Shown here: piece by piece, positions 1-10,224 of the stretch
How the letters are laid out: the number at the start of each line of letters is the position of its first letter
Position numbering within the stretch: the first letter of the stretch is position 1
Source: Reyranella sp.
Lineage (GTDB): Bacteria > Pseudomonadota > Alphaproteobacteria > Reyranellales > Reyranellaceae
Reading direction: 5' to 3'
Assembly: GCF_004297405.1 (NCBI RefSeq)
Contig: NZ_SCVC01000004.1
Coordinates: 124,001-188,000, forward strand
Length of the DNA: 64,000 nucleotides
Notes under the pieces: model-generated
Told to the model about the DNA's origin: nothing
Databases searched by the model: none
Seen by the model: the letters and a program-made list of their open reading frames with translations, nothing else
Position numbers and translations under genes: made by a program

Positions 1-2859
1 CTCAAGATAGATCGTGACCGCGACGATGCCGGCCGTCCGCGCTCCGCCCAGCAGGGCCTCCAGTGCGGGCATCGCCGTCGCCACATCGCCGCGCGCGATG
101 GCCAGAATGCATCGCGCGATCTGTGCCGCGGCGATCGAGTAGATGTCACGAGCCACCGCCGCAGCCGCAATCACCTGCGTGAGACGCTGGGCCGCCTCGT
201 CATAGCGGCCGAGTTCGCAGAGCGTCGTCACGAGATAACCGCCGCCCAGCACCGAGGTGGCGCCAGCCGTGCCGATACGCTCGGCCCTCAGATCGCCACT
301 CAAGAGACCGCAGCTTCGGCCCAGCGCTTCGGCAGCACCGACATAGTCGCCGACCGCATAGAGGCCGAGGCCCAGCCGAAACAGTGCGAGCGCCCGCAGG
401 CGCACGTCGGCCGCCTCTTCGGCGATCTCGAGGCTGCGTCGTGCGGCTGCGATCGCCTGGCCGTTCTCGCCCTCGACCCAGGACTGGCCCGATTGATCGG
501 CCCAGACCCAAGCCAGTCGCACACGATCATCGATGCCGCGCGCCAGCTCCTCGGCCAACGTCAAGGTGGCATTGATTTCCGCCGGAGCGCTGCCTGTCGC
601 ATAGAGCAGCGCCCGCTGAACCCGGAGCTGGTCAATGGCGCGTTCGGTCGCCTCGCGCGACCGCGAGGAGCGTTCGAACGAACCGAGAGCCATGCGCAAT
701 CCGGCGATTGCCTCGGCATAGGAGCCACGTGCCAGGGCGCGCTCGGCAGTATGGCCTTGATGGATTGCCGCGACATCCCACAGCTCGCCTTCAGCTGCAT
801 GATGCGCCATCCACTCTGCATGCTCAGGCAGCCGGCCGACATGATGCGCCTCGATCGCGGCGAGGATCCGACGGTGCGCCTCGACACGACGCGTTCGCGT
901 CAGCGAATCATGCGCAACCTCGCGCAGCAGCGCGTGTGTGAACGTGTACTCAACATCGGGATAGAGACTCGCCTGCACCAGGATTTCGGCCGACACTGCC
1001 TCGCGCAAGGCCGTTTCCGTGCGTGTCGTGGTCTGGCCCGACACGCGCTCAGCCAGCCACAACGGCACGCGCGTGCCGATCATCGCCAAGGTCTGCAGCA
1101 GGGCAACACAGTCAGGCGACCGACGGTCGATCCGCGAGGCAATGACGTCGTGCACCGACGGCGGGACGGTGATCAGGTCCGGTGTCTCCCAGCAGGCATA
1201 GCGGCGCTGGCGCGGCTGGCTGCCATCGCCTTCCACCACGATGCTGGTGAGCGCGCCTTGATGCGCCAGCGCACGCACGCTCTCTTCGACGAATAGCGGA
1301 TTGCCGCCGACGCGGCGCGTCAGCCGCTCGATCAGCTGCTCGGTCTCCGGACCTTCGACGAACCATTCGCCGAGCGACCGGCGCACATCGTCATCGCCGA
1401 GCGGTGCCATGCGCAGCCGCGTGCCTCCAACCGCTGGCAGCCACAAATCGTCGTACTCTGCGCGGTAGGTCAGGACCGCGAGCAGCGGCGCTTCGCGCGT
1501 CAGCTCGGCCACGGCGCGCAGCACTTCCTCGCTGTCTCGATCGACCCAGTGCATGTCCTCGAACACGAAGGCCACCGGCCGGCGGGCTGCCGCAGCACGC
1601 GCCAGGCGCATAAAGGCATCGCGGGCCGCAGCGCGCTTGGCGCGGGGATCCATCGCCAGCCATTCCGGCGTCGCGCCGGCCAGCGAGATCAGTGATGCGA
1701 AAATCGGGACGTCGGCGGCGAGCGCCGGATCGAGGTCGCCCAACACCGCCGATAGAATCGTCAGAATGCGCTGCGTGTCGTCACTATCGGCAATGCCGAT
1801 CAAGTCGCGCAGGGCGGAAGCCAGCGCGTGATAAGGAATGGTGCGGCCCAAGGCAGTCGCGGCGGCAAACACGGTCTTGTGCGGTGATGCCTTGTCGCTG
1901 TCGCGCACCACGCTGTGCACCAGCCGTGATTTCCCCAAGCCTGCCTCGCCACAGATGCCGATGACGCCACCACGCCGCCGATCGAGTGCGGTGAGTGCTG
2001 CTTCGAGCGTCGCCCGTTCACCCTCGCGTCCGACGAAGGGCGCCCGCTCGCGCGACGCCGACGCCGACGCCTGCCAGCGCGAGCGATGCAAGAGAGCACC
2101 GGCTGCCTCGTAGATCTCGATTGGCGCTGATGCCCCCTTCACCTCGCGTGGGCCGATGGCGTGGATCTCGACCAGGCCCTGAGTCAGCGACTGGGTCTCG
2201 CCCGTCATGTAGACCGAGCCTGGCGTGGCGAGTTGCTCCATGCGGGCCGCGACATGGACCACGGGACCCACGACATCGACCTCGATGCCGAGCTCCGAGG
2301 AGATCGTGCGGTAGAGCACGTCGCCGGAATTGAGCCCGACGCGCAGCATCTCGCCCATCCCGGCCTCACGCATTTCACGCTGCATACCGAGCGCCGCAAA
2401 GCATGCGCGTACCGCGTGATCTTCGTGCGCTGCCGGAGCGCCGAAGATCGCCAGAATGCCATCACCCAGCCGGCGGCAAACGACGCCTTCGTAACGATGG
2501 ACCAGGCGGATCATGATCTGGATGGCCGGTTCGATGCGGCTCAGCGCCGCCTCAGGGTCGAGCCCTTCGATCGCCGCCGTCGACCCCTTGAGGTCGGCAA
2601 ACAGCACCGTTACGCGCTTGCGCTCGCCGTCGCCGACATGGCGGTGCGCGGCAGCCGACACGAGGGACACACCCGCTGCAGCGGGAAGGGCATCGTCGGC
2701 CGGGGCGGCCACAAGGCCGACACCACAGCCGGCGCAGAAGCGATCACCCGGCAGGTTCGTCGCGCCACACGTCCTGCAAACTAAAGGAAGCTGCGCCCCG
2801 CAGGCGGTGCAAAAGCGGGCCCCCTGTTTGGTCTCGGCGTTGCACATTGGGCAGTGCAT
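1..2859 (-). CDS. Zinc-ribbon / class III nucleotide cyclase / AAA ATPase signalling protein (partial)
   Basis: The first 953 codons are visible; the C-terminus lies beyond base 1. The protein opens with two four-Cys zinc ribbons (C3/C6/C17/C20 and C28/C31/C42/C45). A class III adenylate/guanylate cyclase domain follows (about 75-250), with metal-binding Asp motifs LFADLKGST and RLGDGILAIFG. Next come a P-loop GEAGLGKS (about 303), a Walker-B-like VAFVFEDMHW (about 430) and a helical TPR-like region. This matches the large cytoplasmic cyclase-ATPase family, whose effectors are mostly unknown. The usual Asn of the cyclase motif is His (VVHVAARME), so cyclase activity is uncertain. The ATG lies just before the first Cys pair, with a GGGGGA ribosome site. 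It is divergent from the methyltransferase at 2999. Confidence 0.88.
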   Translation of the reverse strand, partial: MHCPMCNAETKQGARFCTACGAQLPLVCRTCGATNLPGDRFCAGCGVGLVAAPADDALPAAAGVSLVSAAAHRHVGDGERKRVTVLFADLKGSTAAIEGLDPEAALSRIEPAIQIMIRLVHRYEGVVCRRLGDGILAIFGAPAAHEDHAVRACFAALGMQREMREAGMGEMLRVGLNSGDVLYRTISSELGIEVDVVGPVVHVAARMEQLATPGSVYMTGETQSLTQGLVEIHAIGPREVKGASAPIEIYEAAGALLHRSRWQASASASRERAPFVGREGERATLEAALTALDRRRGGVIGICGEAGLGKSRLVHSVVRDSDKASPHKTVFAAATALGRTIPYHALASALRDLIGIADSDDTQRILTILSAVLGDLDPALAADVPIFASLISLAGATPEWLAMDPRAKRAAARDAFMRLARAAAARRPVAFVFEDMHWVDRDSEEVLRAVAELTREAPLLAVLTYRAEYDDLWLPAVGGTRLRMAPLGDDDVRRSLGEWFVEGPETEQLIERLTRRVGGNPLFVEESVRALAHQGALTSIVVEGDGSQPRQRRYACWETPDLITVPPSVHDVIASRIDRRSPDCVALLQTLAMIGTRVPLWLAERVSGQTTTRTETALREAVSAEILVQASLYPDVEYTFTHALLREVAHDSLTRTRRVEAHRRILAAIEAHHVGRLPEHAEWMAHHAAEGELWDVAAIHQGHTAERALARGSYAEAIAGLRMALGSFERSSRSREATERAIDQLRVQRALLYATGSAPAEINATLTLAEELARGIDDRVRLAWVWADQSGQSWVEGENGQAIAAARRSLEIAEEAADVRLRALALFRLGLGLYAVGDYVGAAEALGRSCGLLSGDLRAERIGTAGATSVLGGGYLVTTLCELGRYDEAAQRLTQVIAAAAVARDIYSIAAAQIARCILAIARGDVATAMPALEALLGGARTAGIVAVTIYLE

Positions 2860-2998
2860 ACGATCCCCCGTCGCTCCAGTATGCATCCTACCGTCGTACC
2901 GCATGGAATTCGAGGTGGCGATCGCCGTTTTGCCGAGGCCGGGCTTGTCGTGAACAAGCCGATCGTTTAACCGCGCAGGCGAAGGAGACGCTCAACGC

Positions 2999-3826
2999 AT
3001 GATTGCCGATGCATTCCTGTGGGTCCTCAACCGGACGCCGTCTCTGCGTCGCACGCTCTGGCGCGTGTTCTTCGACGTACTGGCGGCCCGCTTCGGCAAT
3101 GTCGGCTGGTGGACTTTGATGAACTACGGTTACGCCGATCTCGACTGCAGCACCAAGGCGCTGACGCTCGATCCCGCTGACGACGCCGAGCGCTACCCGA
3201 TCGCGCTCTATCATCACGTCGCCACCCTGGCGCCGATTGCGGATCGCGAGGTGCTGGAAATTGGCAGCGGCCGTGGCGGCGGTGCCTCGTTCGTGGCGCG
3301 CTATCTCTCGCCGGCGCGAATGGTCGGGCTCGATCTCAGCCGCCAGGCGGTGAAGTTCTGCAACCAGCATCATCGACTGGCCAATCTACGCTTCCAGCAG
3401 GGCGACGCCGAGCGGCTTCCGTTCACCGACGCCAGTTTTGATTCCGTCATAAACGTTGAATCTTCCTTCTGTTATCCGTCGATCGACCGCTTCCTCGCCG
3501 AAGTGAAGCGTGTGCTCCGCGCGGGCGGCCATCTGCACTACACGGACCTGCGGCTTGCCCATGAAGTGGCCGACTGGCGGGCCGCTCTCGCGCGCTGCGG
3601 TCTGGAGTTGGTGGCCGAACGCGACATTACGGCCAATGTCATCGAGGCCCTGCATCGCGACACGCCCCGTCGCCGCGCCGGTGGCCGGCGCATCGTCTCC
3701 GGTCCCTTCTCGGCCATCGCCGACGTCTTTACCGGAGTTGAAGGCACGCGCATCCCCTCGCTCCTTGCCAGCGGCGAGATGGTCTATTTCAGCTTCCTGC
3801 TGCGAAAGCCCGCCACGGCAGCTTGA
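2999..3826 (+). CDS. Class I SAM-dependent methyltransferase
   Basis: A 275-residue protein with a class I SAM methyltransferase fold. Motif I is VLEIGSGRGGG (85-95), the acidic end of beta-2 is in VGLDLS (about 109-114), and GDAERLPF (about 136-143) is the usual post-II signature. Overall it resembles the ubiquinone/menaquinone-like and phthiotriol-type methyltransferases, with an N-terminal helix and a WTLMNYGY segment. The substrate cannot be read from sequence; a lipid or small hydrophobic acceptor is a guess. The ATG follows a good GAAGGAGA ribosome site. It stands alone upstream of leuA and diverges from the cyclase-ATPase gene. Confidence 0.85.
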   Translation: MIADAFLWVLNRTPSLRRTLWRVFFDVLAARFGNVGWWTLMNYGYADLDCSTKALTLDPADDAERYPIALYHHVATLAPIADREVLEIGSGRGGGASFVARYLSPARMVGLDLSRQAVKFCNQHHRLANLRFQQGDAERLPFTDASFDSVINVESSFCYPSIDRFLAEVKRVLRAGGHLHYTDLRLAHEVADWRAALARCGLELVAERDITANVIEALHRDTPRRRAGGRRIVSGPFSAIADVFTGVEGTRIPSLLASGEMVYFSFLLRKPATAA

Positions 3827-3874
3827 CCCCGTGGGTTGACGGCGGCCGGCAAATCGGGGATTGTCCGGCCCAAC

Positions 3875-5746
<1,872 letters not shown>

Positions 5747-5779
5747 CCGTTCACCGAAAGTAGAGCGACAGCTAGCATG

Positions 5780-5804
5780 ACGGGCGGGGAGAACCCGCCC
5801 GTTT
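5780..5804 (+). terminator. Rho-independent terminator after leuA
   Basis: A perfect 9-bp stem, ACGGGCGGG (5780-5788) with CCCGCCCGT (5794-5802), has a five-base loop GAGAA and is followed by TTTCCTTT. It lies 34 bases after the leuA stop and just before the small exported-protein gene at 5821. Confidence 0.8.
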
Positions 5805-5820
5805 CCTTTGGAGCTTCAAC

Positions 5821-6060
5821 ATGATCAGCCCAACAATGAAGATTGCAGCCGCCAGCCTCGTTGCCGGCATCGTCATCGGCGCCTGCGCCGCCGGCGCCAA
5901 CCAGCCCAACATGCAGGCTGCCATCGGGTCGCTGCAGGCGGCTCGCGCCGAGCTGCTGCGTGCACCAGCAAACAAGGGTGGCCATCGTGACCGCGCCATC
6001 CAGTTCGTGGACAGTGCCATCGCCGAGACCCGCGCCGGCATCGCCTACGCCGGCAACTGA
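5821..6060 (+). CDS. Small exported protein of unknown function
   Basis: A 79-residue protein with a hydrophobic N-terminal segment (about 7-24, ending GACAAG) that looks like a signal peptide or lipoprotein signal; a Cys at about 22 could be lipidated. The rest is a short amphipathic helical region (QAAIGSLQAARAELLRA, then NKGGHRDRAIQFVDSAIAE). Similar short proteins with this heptad-like helical content occur in alphaproteobacteria, without an assigned role. A GGAG ribosome site lies before the ATG at 5821; a second in-frame ATG at 5836 is possible. It sits beyond the leuA terminator, so it probably has its own promoter. Confidence 0.7.
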   Translation: MISPTMKIAAASLVAGIVIGACAAGANQPNMQAAIGSLQAARAELLRAPANKGGHRDRAIQFVDSAIAETRAGIAYAGN

Positions 6061-6095
6061 GGTTCGGGCGGCCGGTACCTGCTATAACGCCGGGC

Positions 6096-6407
6096 ATGTC
6101 ATCGCCCCGCCCGCCGCCGGCCGCCAAATCCAACCTGGCCATCCCGCCGGACCCTAGCTCGCCGCTCAGGCGTCGCGAAGGTCCGGTAATGCGCGTCGTA
6201 CGCCACTTCTGGAACGGCGCCCTGTCGCTGCTGCTTGGCGCGATGATCGGCATCATCGGTCACCAGTATGTCGGTGATGCCGCCGCCCGCCTGTGGCCCG
6301 ATCAGGCAATCGTGGCAGAATTGGTGCGTGCGCTCTTCTGGACGGCCGGCATCGCCGCAACCGGCCTGCTCTTCTTCTCCTACTATCTCGACGACACGGC
6401 CCGTTAG
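6096..6407 (+). CDS. Small membrane protein of unknown function
   Basis: Up to 103 residues. The first 31 are proline-rich and unconvincing. From the internal ATG at 6189 (preceded by GAAGG) a 72-residue protein MRVVRHFWNG... contains two hydrophobic segments, about ALSLLLGAMIGIIG and AGIAATGLLFFSYYL, so it is predicted to span the inner membrane twice. I do not recognise a family. It ends 16 bases before pmbA on the same strand, so the two may be co-transcribed. The start at 6189 is as likely as the one given. Confidence 0.55.
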   Translation: MSSPRPPPAAKSNLAIPPDPSSPLRRREGPVMRVVRHFWNGALSLLLGAMIGIIGHQYVGDAAARLWPDQAIVAELVRALFWTAGIAATGLLFFSYYLDDTAR

Positions 6408-6423
6408 CGCGTAGAACGGCCGT

Positions 6424-7824
6424 ATGGCCAAAGCGAAAAAGACCGCCTCTAGAACACCGAAGAAGGCTCCCAAGAAGAAGCCTGCCTCGGGCGCTCCCGA
6501 TGCCAATCTCCTGGTCGACCTGCTGAAGTGGGCGAAGCAGGCCGGCGCCGATTCGGCTGACGCCCTGTTCGTCAACGGCGAGTCGATCTCCGTCGCCCAG
6601 CGCCTGGGCAAACGCGAGAAGCTTGAGAGCAGCGAAGGCCGCGACCTCGGCCTGCGCGTGTTCGTAGGCCAGCGCCAGGCCTTCGTTTCTTCCACCGATT
6701 TTGCACCCGCAGCGCTGCGTGTGCTCGCCAGCCGCGCTGTCGACATGGCTCGCGCTGTGCCGGAGGACCCGACCTGCGGCATCGCGCCGGAGGAATTGCT
6801 GGCAGGAAGCTGGCCCGACCTAGATCTCGACGACAAGAGCCGGCCGACGGCCAAGAAGCTGCTCGCGATGGCGGCGGAAGCCGAGGATGCCGCGCGCGCC
6901 ACCAAGGGAGTCACCAACTCCGAAGGCGCGGAGGCCGGCTGGGGTCGTACTGCCATCATGCTCGCCGCGTCCAACGGCTTTACCGGCGGCTACCGCCGCA
7001 GTGGCTATTCCCTGTCCTGTGCCGTTCTCGCGGGCGAGGGCACGGGTATGGAGCGCGACTATGAATGGTCGAGCGCCGTTCATCTCGAAGACCTGATGGC
7101 GGCGACCAAGGTCGGCCGTAACGCCGGCAAGTTCGCGGTCCGCCGCCTCAATCCGCGCAAGGCGCAGAGCGCGCGCGTACCGGTGATTTACGATCGCCGT
7201 GTTTCCGGCGGCCTGATCGGCCATCTCGCCGGCGCCATCAACGGCCGGGCGGTCGCACGCGGCACATCGTTCCTGAAGGACAAGATGGGCGAGCGCATCT
7301 TCGCGACCGGTATCCGCATCCTCGACAATCCGTTGCGCAAACGCGGACTGGGCAGCCGGCCGTTCGATGCCGAAGGCCTGCCGACGACGCGCACTGCGGT
7401 GATCGACGACGGCGTGCTGACGACCTGGCTGCTCGATCTCGCGGCCGCTCGCCAGCTCAATCTCGAACCGACGGGCCATGCGTCGCGCGGCGTCTCGGGC
7501 CCGCCCTCGCCCACTACCTCGAATTTCTATCTCGAGAAGGGCAAGGTCTCGGTCGAAGACCTGATCGGCGACATCAAGAGCGGCCTCTACATCACCGACA
7601 TGATCGGCTTCGGCGTGAACGGCGTCACTGGCGACTACAGCCGCGGCGCGTCGGGCTTCTGGATCGAGAAGGGCAAGCTCGCCTGGCCCGTCAGCGGCAT
7701 CACCGTGGCCGGCAATCTGAAGGACATGTTCCTCAACATGACGCCTGCGAATGACCTGCAGTTCAAGAGCTCGACCAACGCGCCGACGGTGCGAATTGAA
7801 GGCATGACCGTCGCAGGCTCATGA
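6424..7824 (+). CDS. pmbA: PmbA/TldE family metalloprotease subunit
   Basis: PmbA (TldE) pairs with TldD to form a heterodimeric zinc protease that degrades unfolded peptides and matures microcin- and CcdA-type substrates. The 466-residue protein has the family's alpha/beta domain (DLGLRVFVGQRQAFVSSTD) and the C-terminal half with GHASRGVSGPPSP and SNFYLEKGK. It ends with a typical GVNGVTGDYSRGASGFWIE segment. The first 25 residues form a Lys/Pro-rich tail that most homologues lack and that may be disordered. tldD itself is not in this window. The lytic transglycosylase gene begins 13 bases downstream on the same strand. Confidence 0.93.
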   Translation: MAKAKKTASRTPKKAPKKKPASGAPDANLLVDLLKWAKQAGADSADALFVNGESISVAQRLGKREKLESSEGRDLGLRVFVGQRQAFVSSTDFAPAALRVLASRAVDMARAVPEDPTCGIAPEELLAGSWPDLDLDDKSRPTAKKLLAMAAEAEDAARATKGVTNSEGAEAGWGRTAIMLAASNGFTGGYRRSGYSLSCAVLAGEGTGMERDYEWSSAVHLEDLMAATKVGRNAGKFAVRRLNPRKAQSARVPVIYDRRVSGGLIGHLAGAINGRAVARGTSFLKDKMGERIFATGIRILDNPLRKRGLGSRPFDAEGLPTTRTAVIDDGVLTTWLLDLAAARQLNLEPTGHASRGVSGPPSPTTSNFYLEKGKVSVEDLIGDIKSGLYITDMIGFGVNGVTGDYSRGASGFWIEKGKLAWPVSGITVAGNLKDMFLNMTPANDLQFKSSTNAPTVRIEGMTVAGS

Positions 7825-7837
7825 TAATCTCCGGCCC

Positions 7838-9049
7838 ATGAACCCTCTTCCCAAGATCACGACCCTCGCCGCAACGACGGCAATTCTTGCAGGTTCGCTG
7901 GCGAACCCAGCGAACGCCCAGGACGGCGGCTTCCGCGAGTGCCTGCAGACCATCAAGGCCGACGCGATGCGCCAGGGCGTCCCGGCCAACATTGCCGATC
8001 GCGCCTTTCAGGGCCTGACGCCGGATCAGAAGGTCATCGACCTCGACCAGCGCCAGCCGGAATTCTCGCTGACCTATGCGAAGTATGTCGGCGGGACGGT
8101 GACTGCCGACCGTATCGTCAAGGGTCAACAGCGGATGGCGCAGCATCGCGCCCTGCTCGATGCGCTGCAGGCCGAGTACGGCATCCCACCGCAATACATC
8201 ATGGCGTTCTGGGGCATCGAGACGAACTACGGCTCCTTCATGGGCGACTTCCGCGTCGTACGTTCCGTCGCGACGCTGGCCTGCATGACCAAGCGCAAGG
8301 ACTTCTTCAGCAACGAGACGGTCCAGGCGCTGCGCATCCTGAACATGAACCACATGACCAGCGACCAGATGCGCGGCTCGTGGGCAGGCGCGATGGGCAA
8401 CATGCAATTCATGCCGTCGACCTTCACCAAGTGGGCGGTCGATCGCGACGGCAACGGCCGCATCGATATCTGGAACAGCCTGCCCGATGCCTTCGCCTCG
8501 GCCGCGAACTTCCTGCGCGGCATCGGCTTCCGGCCGGGCTTGCCGTCCAGCGAGGAGATCGTGCTGCCGCGTGGCTTCCCGCTCGACCAGGCCGACAGCA
8601 CCGTCGAGAAGCCGGTGCGCGCCTGGGCGGCGATGGGTGTGAAGAAGGCGGGCGGTGCGCCGCTGCCGGCGGTCGACGATGCCTCGTCGATCCTGCTGCC
8701 GGCGGGGTTCCGCGGACCCGCTTTCATCATCTATCCGAACTTCAAGGCGGTGATGAACTGGAACCGCTCGACACTCTATGCGCTCTCGGTGGGCATCCTG
8801 GCCCGCCAGATCGCGGGAGGCTTGCCGGTACAACAGGCGGCACCTGCCGACGATGCGCCGCTGTCGCGCGATACGGTGATCGACATTCAGAACCGGCTGG
8901 CCCGACTCGGCCTCTACAAGGACGATGCCGATGGGCTGCTCGGCCCAAAGACTCGCTCGGCGCTGCGTCTGTTTCAGCAACAGACCGGACTGCCCGCCGA
9001 CGGCCATCCCACCGCCGAATCGGTGCGCCGCCTGCAGCAAACGCGCTAG
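7838..9049 (+). CDS. Lytic murein transglycosylase (MltB type) with C-terminal peptidoglycan-binding domain
   Basis: This enzyme cleaves the MurNAc-GlcNAc bond of peptidoglycan, giving 1,6-anhydro products. The 403-residue precursor has a signal peptide with cleavage after ANA (27). The SLT_2 (MltB-like) catalytic domain runs from about 30 to 320, with the catalytic Glu at 128 in FWGIETNYG. The usual MGNMQFMPSTF substrate-groove segment follows. A PG_binding_1 domain (about 345-402) has the repeat IQNRLARLGLYKDDADGLLG. No lipobox is present, so it should be soluble in the periplasm. Palindromes lie directly downstream. Confidence 0.93.
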   Translation: MNPLPKITTLAATTAILAGSLANPANAQDGGFRECLQTIKADAMRQGVPANIADRAFQGLTPDQKVIDLDQRQPEFSLTYAKYVGGTVTADRIVKGQQRMAQHRALLDALQAEYGIPPQYIMAFWGIETNYGSFMGDFRVVRSVATLACMTKRKDFFSNETVQALRILNMNHMTSDQMRGSWAGAMGNMQFMPSTFTKWAVDRDGNGRIDIWNSLPDAFASAANFLRGIGFRPGLPSSEEIVLPRGFPLDQADSTVEKPVRAWAAMGVKKAGGAPLPAVDDASSILLPAGFRGPAFIIYPNFKAVMNWNRSTLYALSVGILARQIAGGLPVQQAAPADDAPLSRDTVIDIQNRLARLGLYKDDADGLLGPKTRSALRLFQQQTGLPADGHPTAESVRRLQQTR

Positions 9050-9054
9050 TGCGG

Positions 9055-9099
9055 GTTCCAATCGAATGGAACCGGGAGCGGTTCCATTCGATTGGAAAC
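9055..9099. repeat. 18-bp inverted repeat built from two TTCCAWTCGAWTGGAA palindromes
   Basis: TTCCAATCGAATGGAACC (9056-9073) pairs perfectly with GGTTCCATTCGATTGGAA (9080-9097) across a six-base loop, GGGAGC. Each arm is itself nearly palindromic (TTCCA-W-TCGA-W-TGGAA). It lies six bases past the transglycosylase stop, in the spacer between convergent genes. It could be a terminator stem or a dispersed palindromic element. Confidence 0.75.
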
Positions 9100-9127
9100 G
9101 CATTGGTCTAGGCGCCGCGACCTCAAA

Positions 9128-9169
9128 AGCATATTCCGTCCAGCTGATTCCAGCCGGACGGAATATGCT
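9128..9169 (-). terminator. Second long hairpin, abutting the lipid-kinase stop codon
   Basis: AGCATATTCCGTCC (9128-9141) and GGACGGAATATGCT (9156-9169) form a perfect 14-bp stem. The inner GCT/AGC pairs extend it past one mismatch. On the minus strand it directly follows the lipid-kinase TAG and is trailed by TTTTGAGG, so it fits a rho-independent terminator. Its form also resembles intergenic palindromes repeated in many alphaproteobacterial genomes. Confidence 0.7.
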
Positions 9170-10102
9170 CTAAGGGCGCAGCACCCGCACGCCCTCGGCC
9201 GCGAGGCCGATCGAAACCGGCAGGGTGAGCGCATCGTCGCCATCGATCTGCACCGGCTGCCGCCGGTGCTCGCCGGCGTCGTTGGTCACCGAAACGCGGA
9301 CCTGACGGCCGGTCAGCACGCGATAGCCCGGGGTGCGCGGCAGCGCGCCCAGCAGTAGGGCCGCACCGAAGCGCAACGCGTGCATCCAGCCCCAGCGTTC
9401 GAACAGGCAGACGTGCAGCAGCGGATCATCGAGCGCTGCCTCGGGCGCCACGACGTAGGGCCCGGCATAGTGCCGGGCGCGCGTCACAATCACCGAGGCC
9501 GCCTCGTGTACCTCACCGTCGATTTCCACGGCGTAGCGCACCGGACGGTAGCGTCGCGCCTCAACCAGGGAACGCCAGATATAGGCGCCACGCCCCCACC
9601 GGCGCTTCAAGGGCGCCGTGACGCCCGCCACCACCTTGGCGTCGAAGCCGGCGCCGGCCATCAGGGAGAAGCAGCGCGGCGGACCTGCCCCTGTCCCGGA
9701 TCCGTTGGCCTCGCCCGGCCGCACCAGCAACTCACGACCCGCCGTCATCGTGTGCGCCACGGACTGGGCGCTGAAGCCGAGACCTAGCTCATGGGCCAGC
9801 ACGTTGGCAGTGCCGAGCGGCACGATCGCCAGCGGCGGCGCGGTTGCGGCCCGTCGAGCCAGACCGTTCACCACCTCGTTGATGGTGCCGTCGCCTCCGG
9901 CCACGGCGATGACGCCGTAACGACTGGCATCACAGGCCTCGGCGAGACGACAGGCGTCGCCTTCGGCTGCCGTTTCGACGACATCCACGGTCCAACCCTC
10001 GGCGCGCACACGCCCCACCACCGCATCGACCAGACCGCGTCGGCGACGGCCCGCGATGGGGTTGAGGATCAATAGTACAGAGCCCATTGAGGCGAATGTC
10101 AT
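9170..10102 (-). CDS. Diacylglycerol kinase family lipid kinase (YegS/DgkB-like)
   Basis: A 310-residue DAGK catalytic-domain protein that phosphorylates a lipid such as diacylglycerol or a sphingoid base, using ATP. It shows the family motifs LLILNPIAGRRRRG near the start, AVAGGDGTINEVVNGL (nucleotide/metal site) and VPLGTANVLAHELGL. The C-terminal beta-sandwich is present. The open frame starts with ATG at 10102; an ATG five codons later (10087, MGSVLLILN) is at least as likely. It is divergent from the LpxH-like phosphoesterase and GT4 genes, which suggests a shared envelope-lipid role. Confidence 0.9.
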   Translation of the reverse strand: MTFASMGSVLLILNPIAGRRRRGLVDAVVGRVRAEGWTVDVVETAAEGDACRLAEACDASRYGVIAVAGGDGTINEVVNGLARRAATAPPLAIVPLGTANVLAHELGLGFSAQSVAHTMTAGRELLVRPGEANGSGTGAGPPRCFSLMAGAGFDAKVVAGVTAPLKRRWGRGAYIWRSLVEARRYRPVRYAVEIDGEVHEAASVIVTRARHYAGPYVVAPEAALDDPLLHVCLFERWGWMHALRFGAALLLGALPRTPGYRVLTGRQVRVSVTNDAGEHRRQPVQIDGDDALTLPVSIGLAAEGVRVLRP

Positions 10103-10114
10103 GGAACCGTCACA

Positions 10115-10128
10115 ACCGATTAATCGGT
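10115..10128. promoter_or_regulatory. Perfect 14-bp palindrome in the divergent spacer (candidate operator)
   Basis: ACCGATTAATCGGT is a perfect dyad with no loop, so it is more likely a protein-binding site than an RNA hairpin. It lies 13 bases before the lipid-kinase start and about 97 bases before the phosphoesterase start, a good place to control both. The binding regulator is unknown. Confidence 0.4.
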
Positions 10129-10224
10129 ACGCAACGGCTCACATACACAATCCACAGCGTACCGTGCAATCGCGCACGACAGATTTTGTGTTGGTCGGAT
10201 CGTTATCCACATGGCCCCGCTCTC

